IMG/VR virus record: IMGVR_UViG_3300038417_000029
Location: 1-20,184 of that record
Direction: 5' to 3' (one strand)
From: a virus
DNA length: 20,184 bases
Shown here: piece by piece, positions 1-6,131 of the stretch
Position numbering within the stretch: position 1 is the stretch's first letter
Layout: the number at the start of each line of letters is the position of its first letter
The notes under the pieces: generated by a model
Told to the model about the DNA's origin: nothing
What the model saw: the letters and a program-made list of their open reading frames with translations, nothing else
Databases searched by the model: none
Program-made: the position numbers and the translations under genes

Positions 1-76
1 GCAGTTCCTCCAGGAGCACGTAGGCGTCCGCCTCGTTCTCGATCCGTTTCCGTAGTTCCCGCAGGTTCAATCTCAC
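1..76 (-). CDS. N-terminal fragment of an unidentified gene, probably leaderless
   Basis: Reading leftward from GTG at 76-74, the frame is open to the window edge for 25 codons. It begins MRLNLRELRKRIENEADAYV, a charged and probably helical N-terminus. A consensus promoter ends 6 nt before the GTG, so transcription should begin at or within a base or two of the start codon and no Shine-Dalgarno site would fit. TTG at 70-68 is an in-frame alternative start. It is the first gene of a new transcription unit after the glycan cassette. Too little is visible to assign a function. Confidence 0.6.
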   Translation of the reverse strand, partial: MRLNLRELRKRIENEADAYVLLEEL

Positions 77-82
77 AAACCC

Positions 83-111
83 ACTATACGCTTACGGTAT
101 GGGTGTGTCAA
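83..111 (-). promoter_or_regulatory. Consensus sigma70-type promoter for the leftmost gene
   Basis: On the minus strand a perfect TTGACA -35 box (111-106) is separated by exactly 17 nt from TATAGT (88-83), five of six matches to the -10 consensus. The expected start site, about 7 nt downstream, coincides with GTG at 76. The CCTAGACGTCTAGG palindrome lies 21 nt upstream of the -35 box. It is the only near-consensus promoter seen in the window and separates the late gene array from the next unit. Confidence 0.8.
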
Positions 112-132
112 CCCGCACAGCGCCGGGAATTG

Positions 133-146
133 CCTAGACGTCTAGG
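133..146. repeat. 14-bp perfect palindrome CCTAGACGTCTAGG, copy 1 of 3
   Basis: The sequence is identical to its own reverse complement and to copies at 11360-11373 and 18367-18380. It contains the TAG stop (144-142, minus strand) of the last gene of the glycan cassette. It sits between that gene and the strong leftward promoter. Its centre is GACGTC and it carries CTAG on both sides. There is no loop and no U-tract after it in the direction of the gene it ends, so an operator or other protein-binding site fits better than an intrinsic terminator. Confidence 0.85.
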
Positions 147-642
147 GTTTTCGCGGGACGCAACCATGGCTGGGCCAGTGGTCCCCCAGGTGCGTGACGC
201 CCGAGTAGTGGACGTGCTTGGTCTCGCCCATCCGGTTCAGCGTCAGCGTGAGGCTGTGATCGACCGTGCACCAGTGGCGCGGGTGGTGCTCCGCGTTCGA
301 CCACTTCCCGGCCTCGTCCACCGCTCCCGGGTGCCGTCGCATGAGTTCGGCGCGGAAGCGCGCGCACCCCAGCCCGGCGTAGTCGCCTCCTAGGTACGGG
401 TACGCCACCGAGCACCAGGGCTCGGGGCAGGCGTCCAGCTCGTCGAGGATGGTGGGCGACACGACGATGTCCTGCTCGATGTTGCAAAAGTCCTGGCCGT
501 TCGCCCACATGTCGCGGAAGTAGCGCCAGTAGGACTGGTCGCTCCGGGAGACGTCGAGGCGCTGGAACTCGCGGCCGGTCTTGTTGAGCGCGACGACCAC
601 CTTGGCGCTCATCGGGGGCACGTAGGCGAGCACGACAATCAT
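142..642 (-). CDS. Glycosyltransferase-like protein, paralogue of the 5565-6131 gene
   Basis: A 166-residue protein starting at ATG 642-640, which overlaps the upstream stop (ATGA). An N-terminal beta-strand (MIVVLAYVPP) is followed by an EQDI motif at 56-59, CPEPWC at 72-77, GLGCARF at 90-96 and a His-rich C-terminus. The same ordered motifs occur in the protein at 5565-6131: EQDI, CAEPWC, LGCVRF, then a His-rich tail. The two are therefore diverged paralogues bracketing the cassette. The layout resembles small GT-A glycosyltransferases with EQD in the place of a metal-binding DxD, but I recognise no named family. The role is inferred from surrounding glycosyltransferases. Its TAG stop lies inside palindrome copy 1. 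Confidence 0.75.
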   Translation of the reverse strand: MIVVLAYVPPMSAKVVVALNKTGREFQRLDVSRSDQSYWRYFRDMWANGQDFCNIEQDIVVSPTILDELDACPEPWCSVAYPYLGGDYAGLGCARFRAELMRRHPGAVDEAGKWSNAEHHPRHWCTVDHSLTLTLNRMGETKHVHYSGVTHLGDHWPSHGCVPRKP

Positions 643-1265
643 CGTGCCCGCCTCGCCCAGCGCGAGCCGTGGTCGTCGGTCGAGGCGCGCGCCAGGTAGA
701 AGCGGTCCTCCTCGGTCGGCTTCTCATACCAGGGCAGGTGCAGGAGTTCGCACGGCGCTCCCGTGCGGACCGCGGCGTAGTGGAAGTCCGAGCAGGCAGG
801 GTAGAGGGCGAACGTCGTGTCGATGGGCGACATGAACAGGCCCTGCCAGTGCTCGCGCGTCGGGTCGCGCCAGCGCGTCTCGACCTCTAGGCTCGCCTCG
901 TCGATGAACGGCGCGTCGATACGGAGCCCCAGGCCGACCTTCGGCACGCCGGTCGTCGCCAGCACCTTGGCGAGGTAGGCGACCACGTCCAGGGGACACT
1001 CCGGGACTGGCACCACGTCGGGGTCGGTGTAGACGTAGGGCTCATCGGGGACCAGCCCGGCCTTCCACAGCGCCTTGGAGCCGAGGTTCTCGCCGAGCCT
1101 GACCACCTCGTGCGGCGTCGTCGCGTAGTAGTCAAGCAACGGCGGCCACGCCGAGTCGTTGTCGAGAAACGTGATGCGGTCGTGCCCGGCCTCCTCCAGC
1201 CAGGCGACGAGGCGCTTCATGCAGTTCAGGCGGTCGCGCGCGCAGATGAAAACCGGCACGGTCAT
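639..1265 (-). CDS. Putative glycosyltransferase with a TDPDV motif
   Basis: A 208-residue protein. ATG at 1265-1263 overlaps the upstream TGA (ATGA); an upstream in-frame start at 1376 is rejected because it would lie wholly within the preceding gene. The N-terminus MTVPVFICARDRLNCMKRLV is a typical GT-A nucleotide-sugar-binding beginning. FLDNDSAWPPLLDYY follows at about 33-47. YTDPDVVP near residue 80 carries the DxD-type metal site. SPIDTTFALY and LPWYEKPTEEDRFY lie in the C-terminal half. The pattern matches a group of bacterial GT2-like capsule or O-antigen glycosyltransferases. The sugar donor and acceptor cannot be told. It is coupled to genes on both sides by 4-nt overlaps. Confidence 0.8.
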   Translation of the reverse strand: MTVPVFICARDRLNCMKRLVAWLEEAGHDRITFLDNDSAWPPLLDYYATTPHEVVRLGENLGSKALWKAGLVPDEPYVYTDPDVVPVPECPLDVVAYLAKVLATTGVPKVGLGLRIDAPFIDEASLEVETRWRDPTREHWQGLFMSPIDTTFALYPACSDFHYAAVRTGAPCELLHLPWYEKPTEEDRFYLARASTDDHGSRWARRAR

Positions 1266-1753
1266 CGCTGCGCCAGCACCCGGACATCGACGCCGGTCTC
1301 GTCGGTCTGCCAGCGCCGGAACCCCGCGGCGCGCAGCCAGTCGTCGAGGGCGTCCGGCGAGACATTCGCGTACCACTCGCCGGGGTGCGGTCCCCTGTCA
1401 CTCCCGTCGGCGGCGTGGGGCGGGCGTCCCGGTCCAGCCGTCGTCAGGATCAGCCACCCCCCGGAACCGAGCAGGCGGGCCGCGGCGGCGACGATGGCCC
1501 CCGCGTGGTCGGAGTGCTCCAGCGTCTCGCAGCACACGACCAGGTCGACCGGCACCGGGTGCTCGTAGTCGGCCGCGTCGCCGACCACGTCCACGCCTGG
1601 CCCCGCGAGGAGGTCGACGCCCGTGTAGTCGGTGCCCGCGAACAGACCGCGCACCGAGCCGTTCACGTCGAGCGCGCCGAACTCGACGACGACGCGGGGC
1701 GTGCCGATCTCGCCGAGGCAGCGCACGACCCACGCGAAGGCCGCGTCGTGCAT
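1262..1753 (-). CDS. Class I SAM-dependent methyltransferase
   Basis: A 163-residue methyltransferase of the Methyltransf_11 type. Motif I is degenerate: VVVEFGALD at 21-29, followed by VNGSVRGLF. An acidic ribose-binding Asp is at 47 (YTGVDLL). GDAADY at 58-63 is the adenine-binding region. DLVVCCETLEH (70-80) is the usual motif IV, and GGWLILTTAGPG follows at 98-109. It begins at ATG 1753-1751, sharing one base with the epimerase stop (TGATG). In a sugar cassette the likely target is a sugar or sugar nucleotide, but the sequence does not show the substrate. The protein is shorter than many family members and has little room for a substrate-recognition lid. Confidence 0.85.
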   Translation of the reverse strand: MHDAAFAWVVRCLGEIGTPRVVVEFGALDVNGSVRGLFAGTDYTGVDLLAGPGVDVVGDAADYEHPVPVDLVVCCETLEHSDHAGAIVAAAARLLGSGGWLILTTAGPGRPPHAADGSDRGPHPGEWYANVSPDALDDWLRAAGFRRWQTDETGVDVRVLAQR

Positions 1754-2727
1754 CAGATCGCCGCCCGCACCTGGTCCTCGACCCAGGCGTAGGTCCGCTC
1801 CATCCCGGCTTCGAGCGAGATCGTCGGCTGCCAGCCGGTCGCCTCGGTCATCGCCGTGCCGTCGCAGTCGCGCTCGCGGACCCCGAGCGGCTTCGTCGGG
1901 TCGTAGACGCGCTTCAATGTCGGCACCCCGGCGATTGACTCGACCAGCGCCAGTAACTCTTCAATCGTCACGGAGCCGGTCGCCCCGATGTTCGTCGGCT
2001 CGGCACGATCTGAGTCGATCAGGCGCAGCACCCCGTCTACGAGGTCATCGACGTAGAGGAAACTCCGCCGTTGCGTCCCGTCGCCCCACACCTCGACCTC
2101 ACGCCCTCCGGTCAGCTTGGCGACGGCGACCTTGCGGCAGAACGCCGCCGGGACCTTCTCGCGGCCGCCCTGCCACGTCTCGTGCGGGCCGTAGACGGTG
2201 TGGAAGCGGGCGACGCGGGTCTCCAGCCCGTAGTCCTCGCGGAAGTGCCGGCACATCCGCTCCGAGGTCAGCTTCTCCCAGCCGTAGCCGTCCTCGGGGT
2301 CAGCCGGGTAGGCGTCCTTCTCGCGTAGCGCGTAGTTCAGCACCGAGCCGTCCTGGCGGTCCTGCCGGTAAACGCAGGCCGAGCTGGCAAAGAAGTACCG
2401 CCCGACGCCTTCCCGCTTGGCCGCCATCAGCAGATGCGTGTTGATCAGGATGTTCAGCATGCAGGCGGCCTTGTTCAGCGCGATGAACCCCATGCCCCCC
2501 ATGTCGCAGGCGAGGTTCACGACCGTCGAGCAGCCTTCGACGGCGTCGTCACACTCATCAGCGAGTGAGAGGTCCGCTTCCCAGTTAGCCTTCCCAGGTT
2601 GCCACCACTCGCCGAGGGGCTTGATATCGACGCCGAAGACCTCGCGCCCCTCGGCTTCCAGCCGCTTGACGAGATGCCCGGCGATAAACCCACCGGCCCC
2701 TGCCACGAGAACCCGCCCGTCCGTCAT
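1753..2727 (-). CDS. NAD-dependent sugar-nucleotide epimerase, GDP-mannose 3,5-epimerase-like
   Basis: A 324-residue extended short-chain dehydrogenase. The Rossmann motif GAGGFIAGH lies at 10-18 and the acidic NAD-binding residue in VDIK at 33-36. NLACDMGGMGFI (71-82), SSACVY (115-120), YGWEK (148-152), GGREKVPAAFCRK (187-199) and WGDGTQRRSF (214-223) closely match, from memory, the signature blocks of plant GDP-mannose 3,5-epimerase. Cys118, Tyr148, Lys152 and Lys191 fall at spacings matching that enzyme's catalytic Cys, Tyr, Lys and Lys. The family converts GDP-D-mannose to GDP-L-galactose or GDP-L-gulose through a C4-keto intermediate. The best inference is a GDP-hexose 3,5-epimerase supplying a donor to neighbouring transferases. 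A 4-epimerase or dehydratase is less likely because both epimerisation residues are present. ATGA junction upstream, TGATG downstream. Confidence 0.88.
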   Translation of the reverse strand: MTDGRVLVAGAGGFIAGHLVKRLEAEGREVFGVDIKPLGEWWQPGKANWEADLSLADECDDAVEGCSTVVNLACDMGGMGFIALNKAACMLNILINTHLLMAAKREGVGRYFFASSACVYRQDRQDGSVLNYALREKDAYPADPEDGYGWEKLTSERMCRHFREDYGLETRVARFHTVYGPHETWQGGREKVPAAFCRKVAVAKLTGGREVEVWGDGTQRRSFLYVDDLVDGVLRLIDSDRAEPTNIGATGSVTIEELLALVESIAGVPTLKRVYDPTKPLGVRERDCDGTAMTEATGWQPTISLEAGMERTYAWVEDQVRAAI

Positions 2728-3404
2728 CGCAGTGCCCTCCTCAGCTTCTCGACATCCGCGGCACGCTCCGCGGCATAGTCCGCGTAACGCTCGTGCGTCC
2801 GGTCGCGCTCACGCCTCATGGCGTTGTCCCGATAGGTCTGGTCGAACTCGACGCCGAGGCTGGGGTCGTCCGGGTGCATGTGCTGCGTGAACAGCTCCGG
2901 CAGGTAGATGGTCCGGTTGACCGCTTGGGCGAGCTCGAACACCCAAACGTCGACCATGTCCTGCGTGAACACCTCCGGGTGCGGGTAGAGGTAGCCGAGC
3001 ACTTCGCACCACTCACGGCTCAGGAAGGGATGGGACGCATGAACCTGGTTGCGAAATCCGTCGCGGCCGTACACCAAGACCATCCGGTCGGGGACCGACC
3101 CGAACGCCGCCTCGACCATGACGTCCCAACCGGGAGTGCGGAACACGACGTCGTCGCCCATCGGCGCCAGGATGTCGCCCTTGGCGCCGACCCACGCCGT
3201 GTTCCAGAGCTGGTTCGGGCACTCGCGCGGCCCGACGACCACCGGGCCGTAGGTCTGATCGGCCAGCGCACGGACGCTCGGGGCGTCGTCGTCGTCGACG
3301 CACCACACGACCTCGATCCTCCCTGTCGTGGTGCTGTCGAGGCTGTCGAGCAGCCGCGCAATGTTGTGAGGTCTCCCGCGTGTCGGGACAAGCAGCGAGA
3401 TCAC
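2724..3404 (-). CDS. GT2-family glycosyltransferase, paralogue of the 4059-4739 gene
   Basis: A 226-residue GT-A glycosyltransferase. GTG at 3404-3402 overlaps the FkbM stop (GTGA) and places the hallmark VISLLVPTRGRP at the N-terminus, like its paralogue. An earlier GTG at 3431 would add nine residues and is less likely. CVDDDDAP near 35-42 is the nucleotide-binding acidic motif and MGDDVVF near 82-88 the metal-binding motif. The C-terminus is charged and helical (repeated Arg/Glu after about residue 195). It shares GDDVVFRTPGWDVMVE exactly with its neighbour, and near-identical DNA there, pointing to duplication or gene conversion. It probably acts on phage proteins or sugar intermediates in the host cytoplasm; the substrate is unknown. 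Confidence 0.87.
   Translation of the reverse strand: MISLLVPTRGRPHNIARLLDSLDSTTTGRIEVVWCVDDDDAPSVRALADQTYGPVVVGPRECPNQLWNTAWVGAKGDILAPMGDDVVFRTPGWDVMVEAAFGSVPDRMVLVYGRDGFRNQVHASHPFLSREWCEVLGYLYPHPEVFTQDMVDVWVFELAQAVNRTIYLPELFTQHMHPDDPSLGVEFDQTYRDNAMRRERDRTHERYADYAAERAADVEKLRRALR
3111..3162. repeat. Direct repeat within two glycosyltransferase genes, copy A
   Basis: These 52 bases match 4443-4494 at 50 positions, in the same orientation and reading frame, encoding the GDDVVFRTPGWDVMVE region. Only two substitutions separate the copies, although the genes differ extensively on both sides. Confidence 0.85.
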
Positions 3405-4066
3405 GGGTAGGCCACCCAGGTCTCGGGCCACGAGTTGCGCTCGGTGCGGTAGCCGTACTCGGCAAGGGTCGCGAACAGCTCGCCGGTTCGTTGGCCGCGT
3501 TCATCCTCCCAGCACTCGAAGATCACGACCGGCCTGTTTTGGCGAATGGTCTCATAAGCACCGCGCAGAACGTCAACCTCCGCGCCCTCCACGTCGAGTT
3601 TGAGCAGGCGCGGCGCGAGGCTGAAGTGGTCGAGGGAACGGACCTCGACGGTCTCACTGACGGGGCCACCAGGGAACTCGCACACGATGGACGCCATGCC
3701 GCCGCCGATCTCCGGCGCGGTCAGATGGCCGCTCCCGGCTGCCGCGCCGAGCGCGAAAGGCCAAAGAGACACGGCGAGACCGTTCTGGCGAATCGCTGCG
3801 CTAAGAAGTGCGCGGATGGGCGGGTTGGGCTCGAATGCCACGACGGGCATCCCGGCTGCGGCGAACGGGAGCGTCCACTGGCCGACATGCGCGCCCACGT
3901 CCACGAACAAGCCCTCGCCACCGAACTCGCGCCACGCCCAGTCGATCAACGGCGCTTCGGGCAGCCCACCGGGACTGCCGGCGAAGACCGCGCGCATGTC
4001 CTCGGAAGGCAGCAAGAACAGGGGGCTCGTCCCGCAGCAGCTCTCGGACGGCCGGTACTCAACCAT
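3401..4066 (-). CDS. FkbM-family methyltransferase
   Basis: A 221-residue SAM-dependent methyltransferase. VDVGAHVGQW at 55-64 is motif I, FEPNP at 78-82 the acidic loop, and LLKLDVEGAEVDVL at 154-167 the block most characteristic of the FkbM family (KxDVEGxE). PVVIFECWED follows at 179-188. Family members commonly O-methylate sugars and polyketide-linked groups, so sugar O-methylation fits its place between two GT2 genes. It begins at ATG 4066-4064 inside the end of the upstream gene (8-nt overlap) and ends in a GTGA overlap with the next gene. Confidence 0.9.
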   Translation of the reverse strand: MVEYRPSESCCGTSPLFLLPSEDMRAVFAGSPGGLPEAPLIDWAWREFGGEGLFVDVGAHVGQWTLPFAAAGMPVVAFEPNPPIRALLSAAIRQNGLAVSLWPFALGAAAGSGHLTAPEIGGGMASIVCEFPGGPVSETVEVRSLDHFSLAPRLLKLDVEGAEVDVLRGAYETIRQNRPVVIFECWEDERGQRTGELFATLAEYGYRTERNSWPETWVAYP

Positions 4067-4739
4067 GCGACGCGATCACCGCTCGCAGGGTCGCGATCTC
4101 CTGTTCACGTTCGGGGAGCGTGTCGATGTAGAGCTGCGGGCAGTTGTCGCGCACGCCGCGCGCCACCCCCTCGCGGTAAGTGTCGTCGTCCGGTGCTTTC
4201 CCGAGGTTGGGGTGAAGGTGCTCGGTGAACAGTTCGGGCAGGAACACGCGCCGGCCGAGCGCGTCCGCGACCTCGGTGAGCCACAGGTCCGGGTAGTCAT
4301 GGCTGAAGTACGGCGGGCAGAACCGGCCGACAGCATCCACCCAGCGACGGTGCAGGAACCCGTGCGTGCCGAGCGCCGGCCCGTGGGCTCCGTCCCTGCC
4401 ATTCACGAACACGATCCGGTCCGGCCACTTCGCGAACTCGTCCTCGACCATGACGTCCCAGCCGGGAGTACGGAACACGACGTCGTCGCCCATCATGCCC
4501 ATGATGTCGCCGCGGGCGACCTCCGCCAGCTTGTTCCAGTAGTCCGTGAACATGATCCGCTCCCCCGTGTGAATCTCAGCGCAGTCGAGAGCCACGTACT
4601 GCGGGAGAGCCGGGTCGTCGAGATCGACGTAGGCGAGCACTTCGATGTCGAGTGGGGATGCCGCCAGGCTGAAAGCGCTCTCGGACAACCGCCGGAGGTT
4701 CTCCGGTCGGCCACGGCTGGGGCACAGCAACGAGATCAC
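4059..4739 (-). CDS. GT2-family glycosyltransferase
   Basis: A 226-residue protein beginning VISLLCPSRGRPENLRRL. Two consecutive GTG codons are available at 4742 and 4739. The second gives the GTGA overlap with the upstream stop seen for its paralogue, so it is preferred. Acidic residues in YVDLDDP (near 37-43) and MGDDVVF (near 80-86) are the GT-A donor and metal motifs. HDYPDLWLTEV and LPELFTEHLHPN lie in the acceptor half. Paralogue of 2724-3404: the blocks GDDVVFRTPGWDVMVE and LPELFTxHxHP are shared, while the rest is strongly diverged. Probably transfers a sugar in the same pathway; substrate unknown. Confidence 0.87.
   Translation of the reverse strand: MISLLCPSRGRPENLRRLSESAFSLAASPLDIEVLAYVDLDDPALPQYVALDCAEIHTGERIMFTDYWNKLAEVARGDIMGMMGDDVVFRTPGWDVMVEDEFAKWPDRIVFVNGRDGAHGPALGTHGFLHRRWVDAVGRFCPPYFSHDYPDLWLTEVADALGRRVFLPELFTEHLHPNLGKAPDDDTYREGVARGVRDNCPQLYIDTLPEREQEIATLRAVIASHG
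4443..4494. repeat. Direct repeat within two glycosyltransferase genes, copy B
   Basis: Counterpart of 3111-3162, matching at 50 of 52 bases. Similarity drops sharply at the right end, consistent with a short tract of gene conversion or strong selection on the metal-binding block. Confidence 0.85.
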
Positions 4740-5440
4740 CACGGCGTCTCCCCTCGAATCACGCGGGCATCTGCCCCGTCGTCTCTGTAGCGCTTGCAGT
4801 CCGTCGGCCGCTCCGGATCATCGACCGGGACGAAGACGTAACCGGCGAACGCTAGGCGCTGCCAGAACAAGGCGTCGGCTTCGCGCCACATCTGCGGCGT
4901 CGGCGGGCGGTCTGGAAACCCGCCAGCCATGTCAAACGCCGTGTGCGTCACCATGACCGAGTTGAGGTCGACCTTGTGGTAGGCGTCGGTCAAGACTCCT
5001 TGGCAGTGGCGGATCGCCTCCGTGCCGTGCAGCACGCGGTCGCCGTACTCCCCCGGCATCGGGACCAGCCGCTGCGCGCCGTAGACCACGTCGTTGCCCT
5101 CGTCGAGCTTCCGCACCATCCGTTCTAACCGATCCGGGTAGTAGAAGTCGTCGCCGCAGAGGAAGGTCAGATGGCCCTCGGCGATTTCCGCGCAGAGGTT
5201 GAAGATCGTCGCGTACCGGACCGACTGCCGGCGCTCGTCCTCGGTCGTGCCGAGATGGACGACGAACACGCGCGGGTCACGTCCCGCGGCGTCGAGTATT
5301 TGCATGACCCGCGGGTCGGCTGAGTTGTCATCGACGGCGACCAGCTCCCAGTCCTCGTAGGTCTGGGCTATGACCGAGCCGATGGCCGCGGGCAGGCAGT
5401 CGGCCGCTTCGTACACGGGCATGATGACGGTGACGGTCAT
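4736..5440 (-). CDS. GT2-family glycosyltransferase
   Basis: A 234-residue GT-A glycosyltransferase starting MTVTVIMPVYEAADCLPAAI, the classic GT2 N-terminus. ATG at 5440-5438 overlaps the upstream stop (ATGA); longer in-frame starts would only add sequence antisense-like in composition. VAVDDNSADPRV at about 33-44 is the nucleotide-binding motif and LTFLCGDDFYYPDRLERM near 90-107 contains the metal-binding DD. The C-terminal half has VTHTAFDMAGGFPD, the usual acceptor-domain GGF motif, and a later WREADALFWQRLA acidic block. It is the most canonical glycosyltransferase of the cassette. It overlaps the next gene by 4 nt, so the two are probably translationally coupled. Confidence 0.92.
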   Translation of the reverse strand: MTVTVIMPVYEAADCLPAAIGSVIAQTYEDWELVAVDDNSADPRVMQILDAAGRDPRVFVVHLGTTEDERRQSVRYATIFNLCAEIAEGHLTFLCGDDFYYPDRLERMVRKLDEGNDVVYGAQRLVPMPGEYGDRVLHGTEAIRHCQGVLTDAYHKVDLNSVMVTHTAFDMAGGFPDRPPTPQMWREADALFWQRLAFAGYVFVPVDDPERPTDCKRYRDDGADARVIRGETPW

Positions 5441-5568
5441 CGGTGCAGCTTGCAGAAGTCGCCCGCCCAGTAATCGCGTTGCCTCCCGCAGCGAGGTTCG
5501 CGGCACACGGGTACTCCGCTCCACGCGGTGCGGAGGCGCCGCAGGAGGTAGGCCAGGTAGTCCCTCAT
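5437..5568 (-). CDS. 43-residue Cys/His small protein
   Basis: A very short gene with ATGA overlaps at both ends: ATG 5568-5566 overlaps the upstream TGA, and its TGA 5439-5437 overlaps the next ATG. The product has a basic helix (RDYLAYLLRRLRTAW) followed by C22-x4-C27-x11-C39-x2-H42, a plausible zinc-binding site. It lacks any domain I recognise. The junctions make it much likelier to be real than its length suggests. A longer in-frame start at 5628 is rejected because of the coupling. It could be an accessory subunit for a neighbouring glycosyltransferase, but nothing in the sequence shows that. Confidence 0.65.
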   Translation of the reverse strand: MRDYLAYLLRRLRTAWSGVPVCREPRCGRQRDYWAGDFCKLHR

Positions 5569-6131
5569 GGGCTGTACCGCCCCTCCCTGTCCACCGGATA
5601 CGCCTCGTGATCGGTGCCACATGAGCACAGACCGTGGAACACATGGTGCTGGCGCACTTCGGGCCAGTGTAGGTGCGGGGAGTACCCCCGGTCACGCAAT
5701 GCCCCGAGGACCCGCGCGTCGAGCCTCCGCCAGTCCCCGCGGGCGAGTCCCGGCGCGTCGTCAATGGCGCCCACGTAGGCGGGCAGGTCCGGCTCGGCCG
5801 CGAGCAGTGCCGCCGAGAACCGGACGCAGCCGAGCGCGCCGTAGAGGACCGGGTCGCCGCCCGCGCCGCCGTAGCCGGGGCCGTTGTAGGGGAAGACGCA
5901 CCACGGCTCCGCGCAGCGCCGGAACTGCGAGAGCACCGTGCCGTGGAGCTCGATGTCCTGCTCGACGAGAGCGAACGCCTCGCCAGCGGCCCACCACTCG
6001 GCCCAGGTGCGGCTGTAGGCCGTCGTGTCGCCCTCGCGGACTGTGACGACCACCGCCCCCGGTGCGAAGCGCCGCAGGGCCGCGAGCGCCAGCGGGTGGG
6101 CGTGGACCGCTACGAAGCAGACGGCGGGCGT
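5565..6131 (-). CDS. Glycosyltransferase-like protein with unresolved start
   Basis: Conserved sequence runs from about 6125 to the TGA at 5567-5565. An N-terminal strand AVCFVAVHAHPLALAAL is followed by VEQDIEL, CAEPWC, LGCVRF and a His-rich end (HLHWPEVRQHHVFHG). The ordered motifs match the 166-residue paralogue at 142-642. The start is a problem: no ATG, GTG or TTG lies just before the first strand. The nearest upstream ATG (6329) would create a 220-nt overlap with low-complexity Arg/Pro/Ala sequence, and the first GTG inside (6053) would delete the strand. The left boundary is firm; 6131 (an ACG codon) only approximates the beginning. A non-standard start, a frameshift from the upstream gene or a base error are all possible. 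Confidence 0.7.
   Translation of the reverse strand, partial: TPAVCFVAVHAHPLALAALRRFAPGAVVVTVREGDTTAYSRTWAEWWAAGEAFALVEQDIELHGTVLSQFRRCAEPWCVFPYNGPGYGGAGGDPVLYGALGCVRFSAALLAAEPDLPAYVGAIDDAPGLARGDWRRLDARVLGALRDRGYSPHLHWPEVRQHHVFHGLCSCGTDHEAYPVDREGRYSP

Noticed and set aside
133-146. Palindromes as intrinsic terminators
   Set aside because: A 14-bp uninterrupted palindrome has no loop, and no U-tract follows in the direction of the genes it ends at copies 1 and 3.
1398-1733. Alternative frames inside the methyltransferase and glycosyltransferase genes
   Set aside because: Arg-rich products without motifs, lying fully within genes with clear catalytic motifs.
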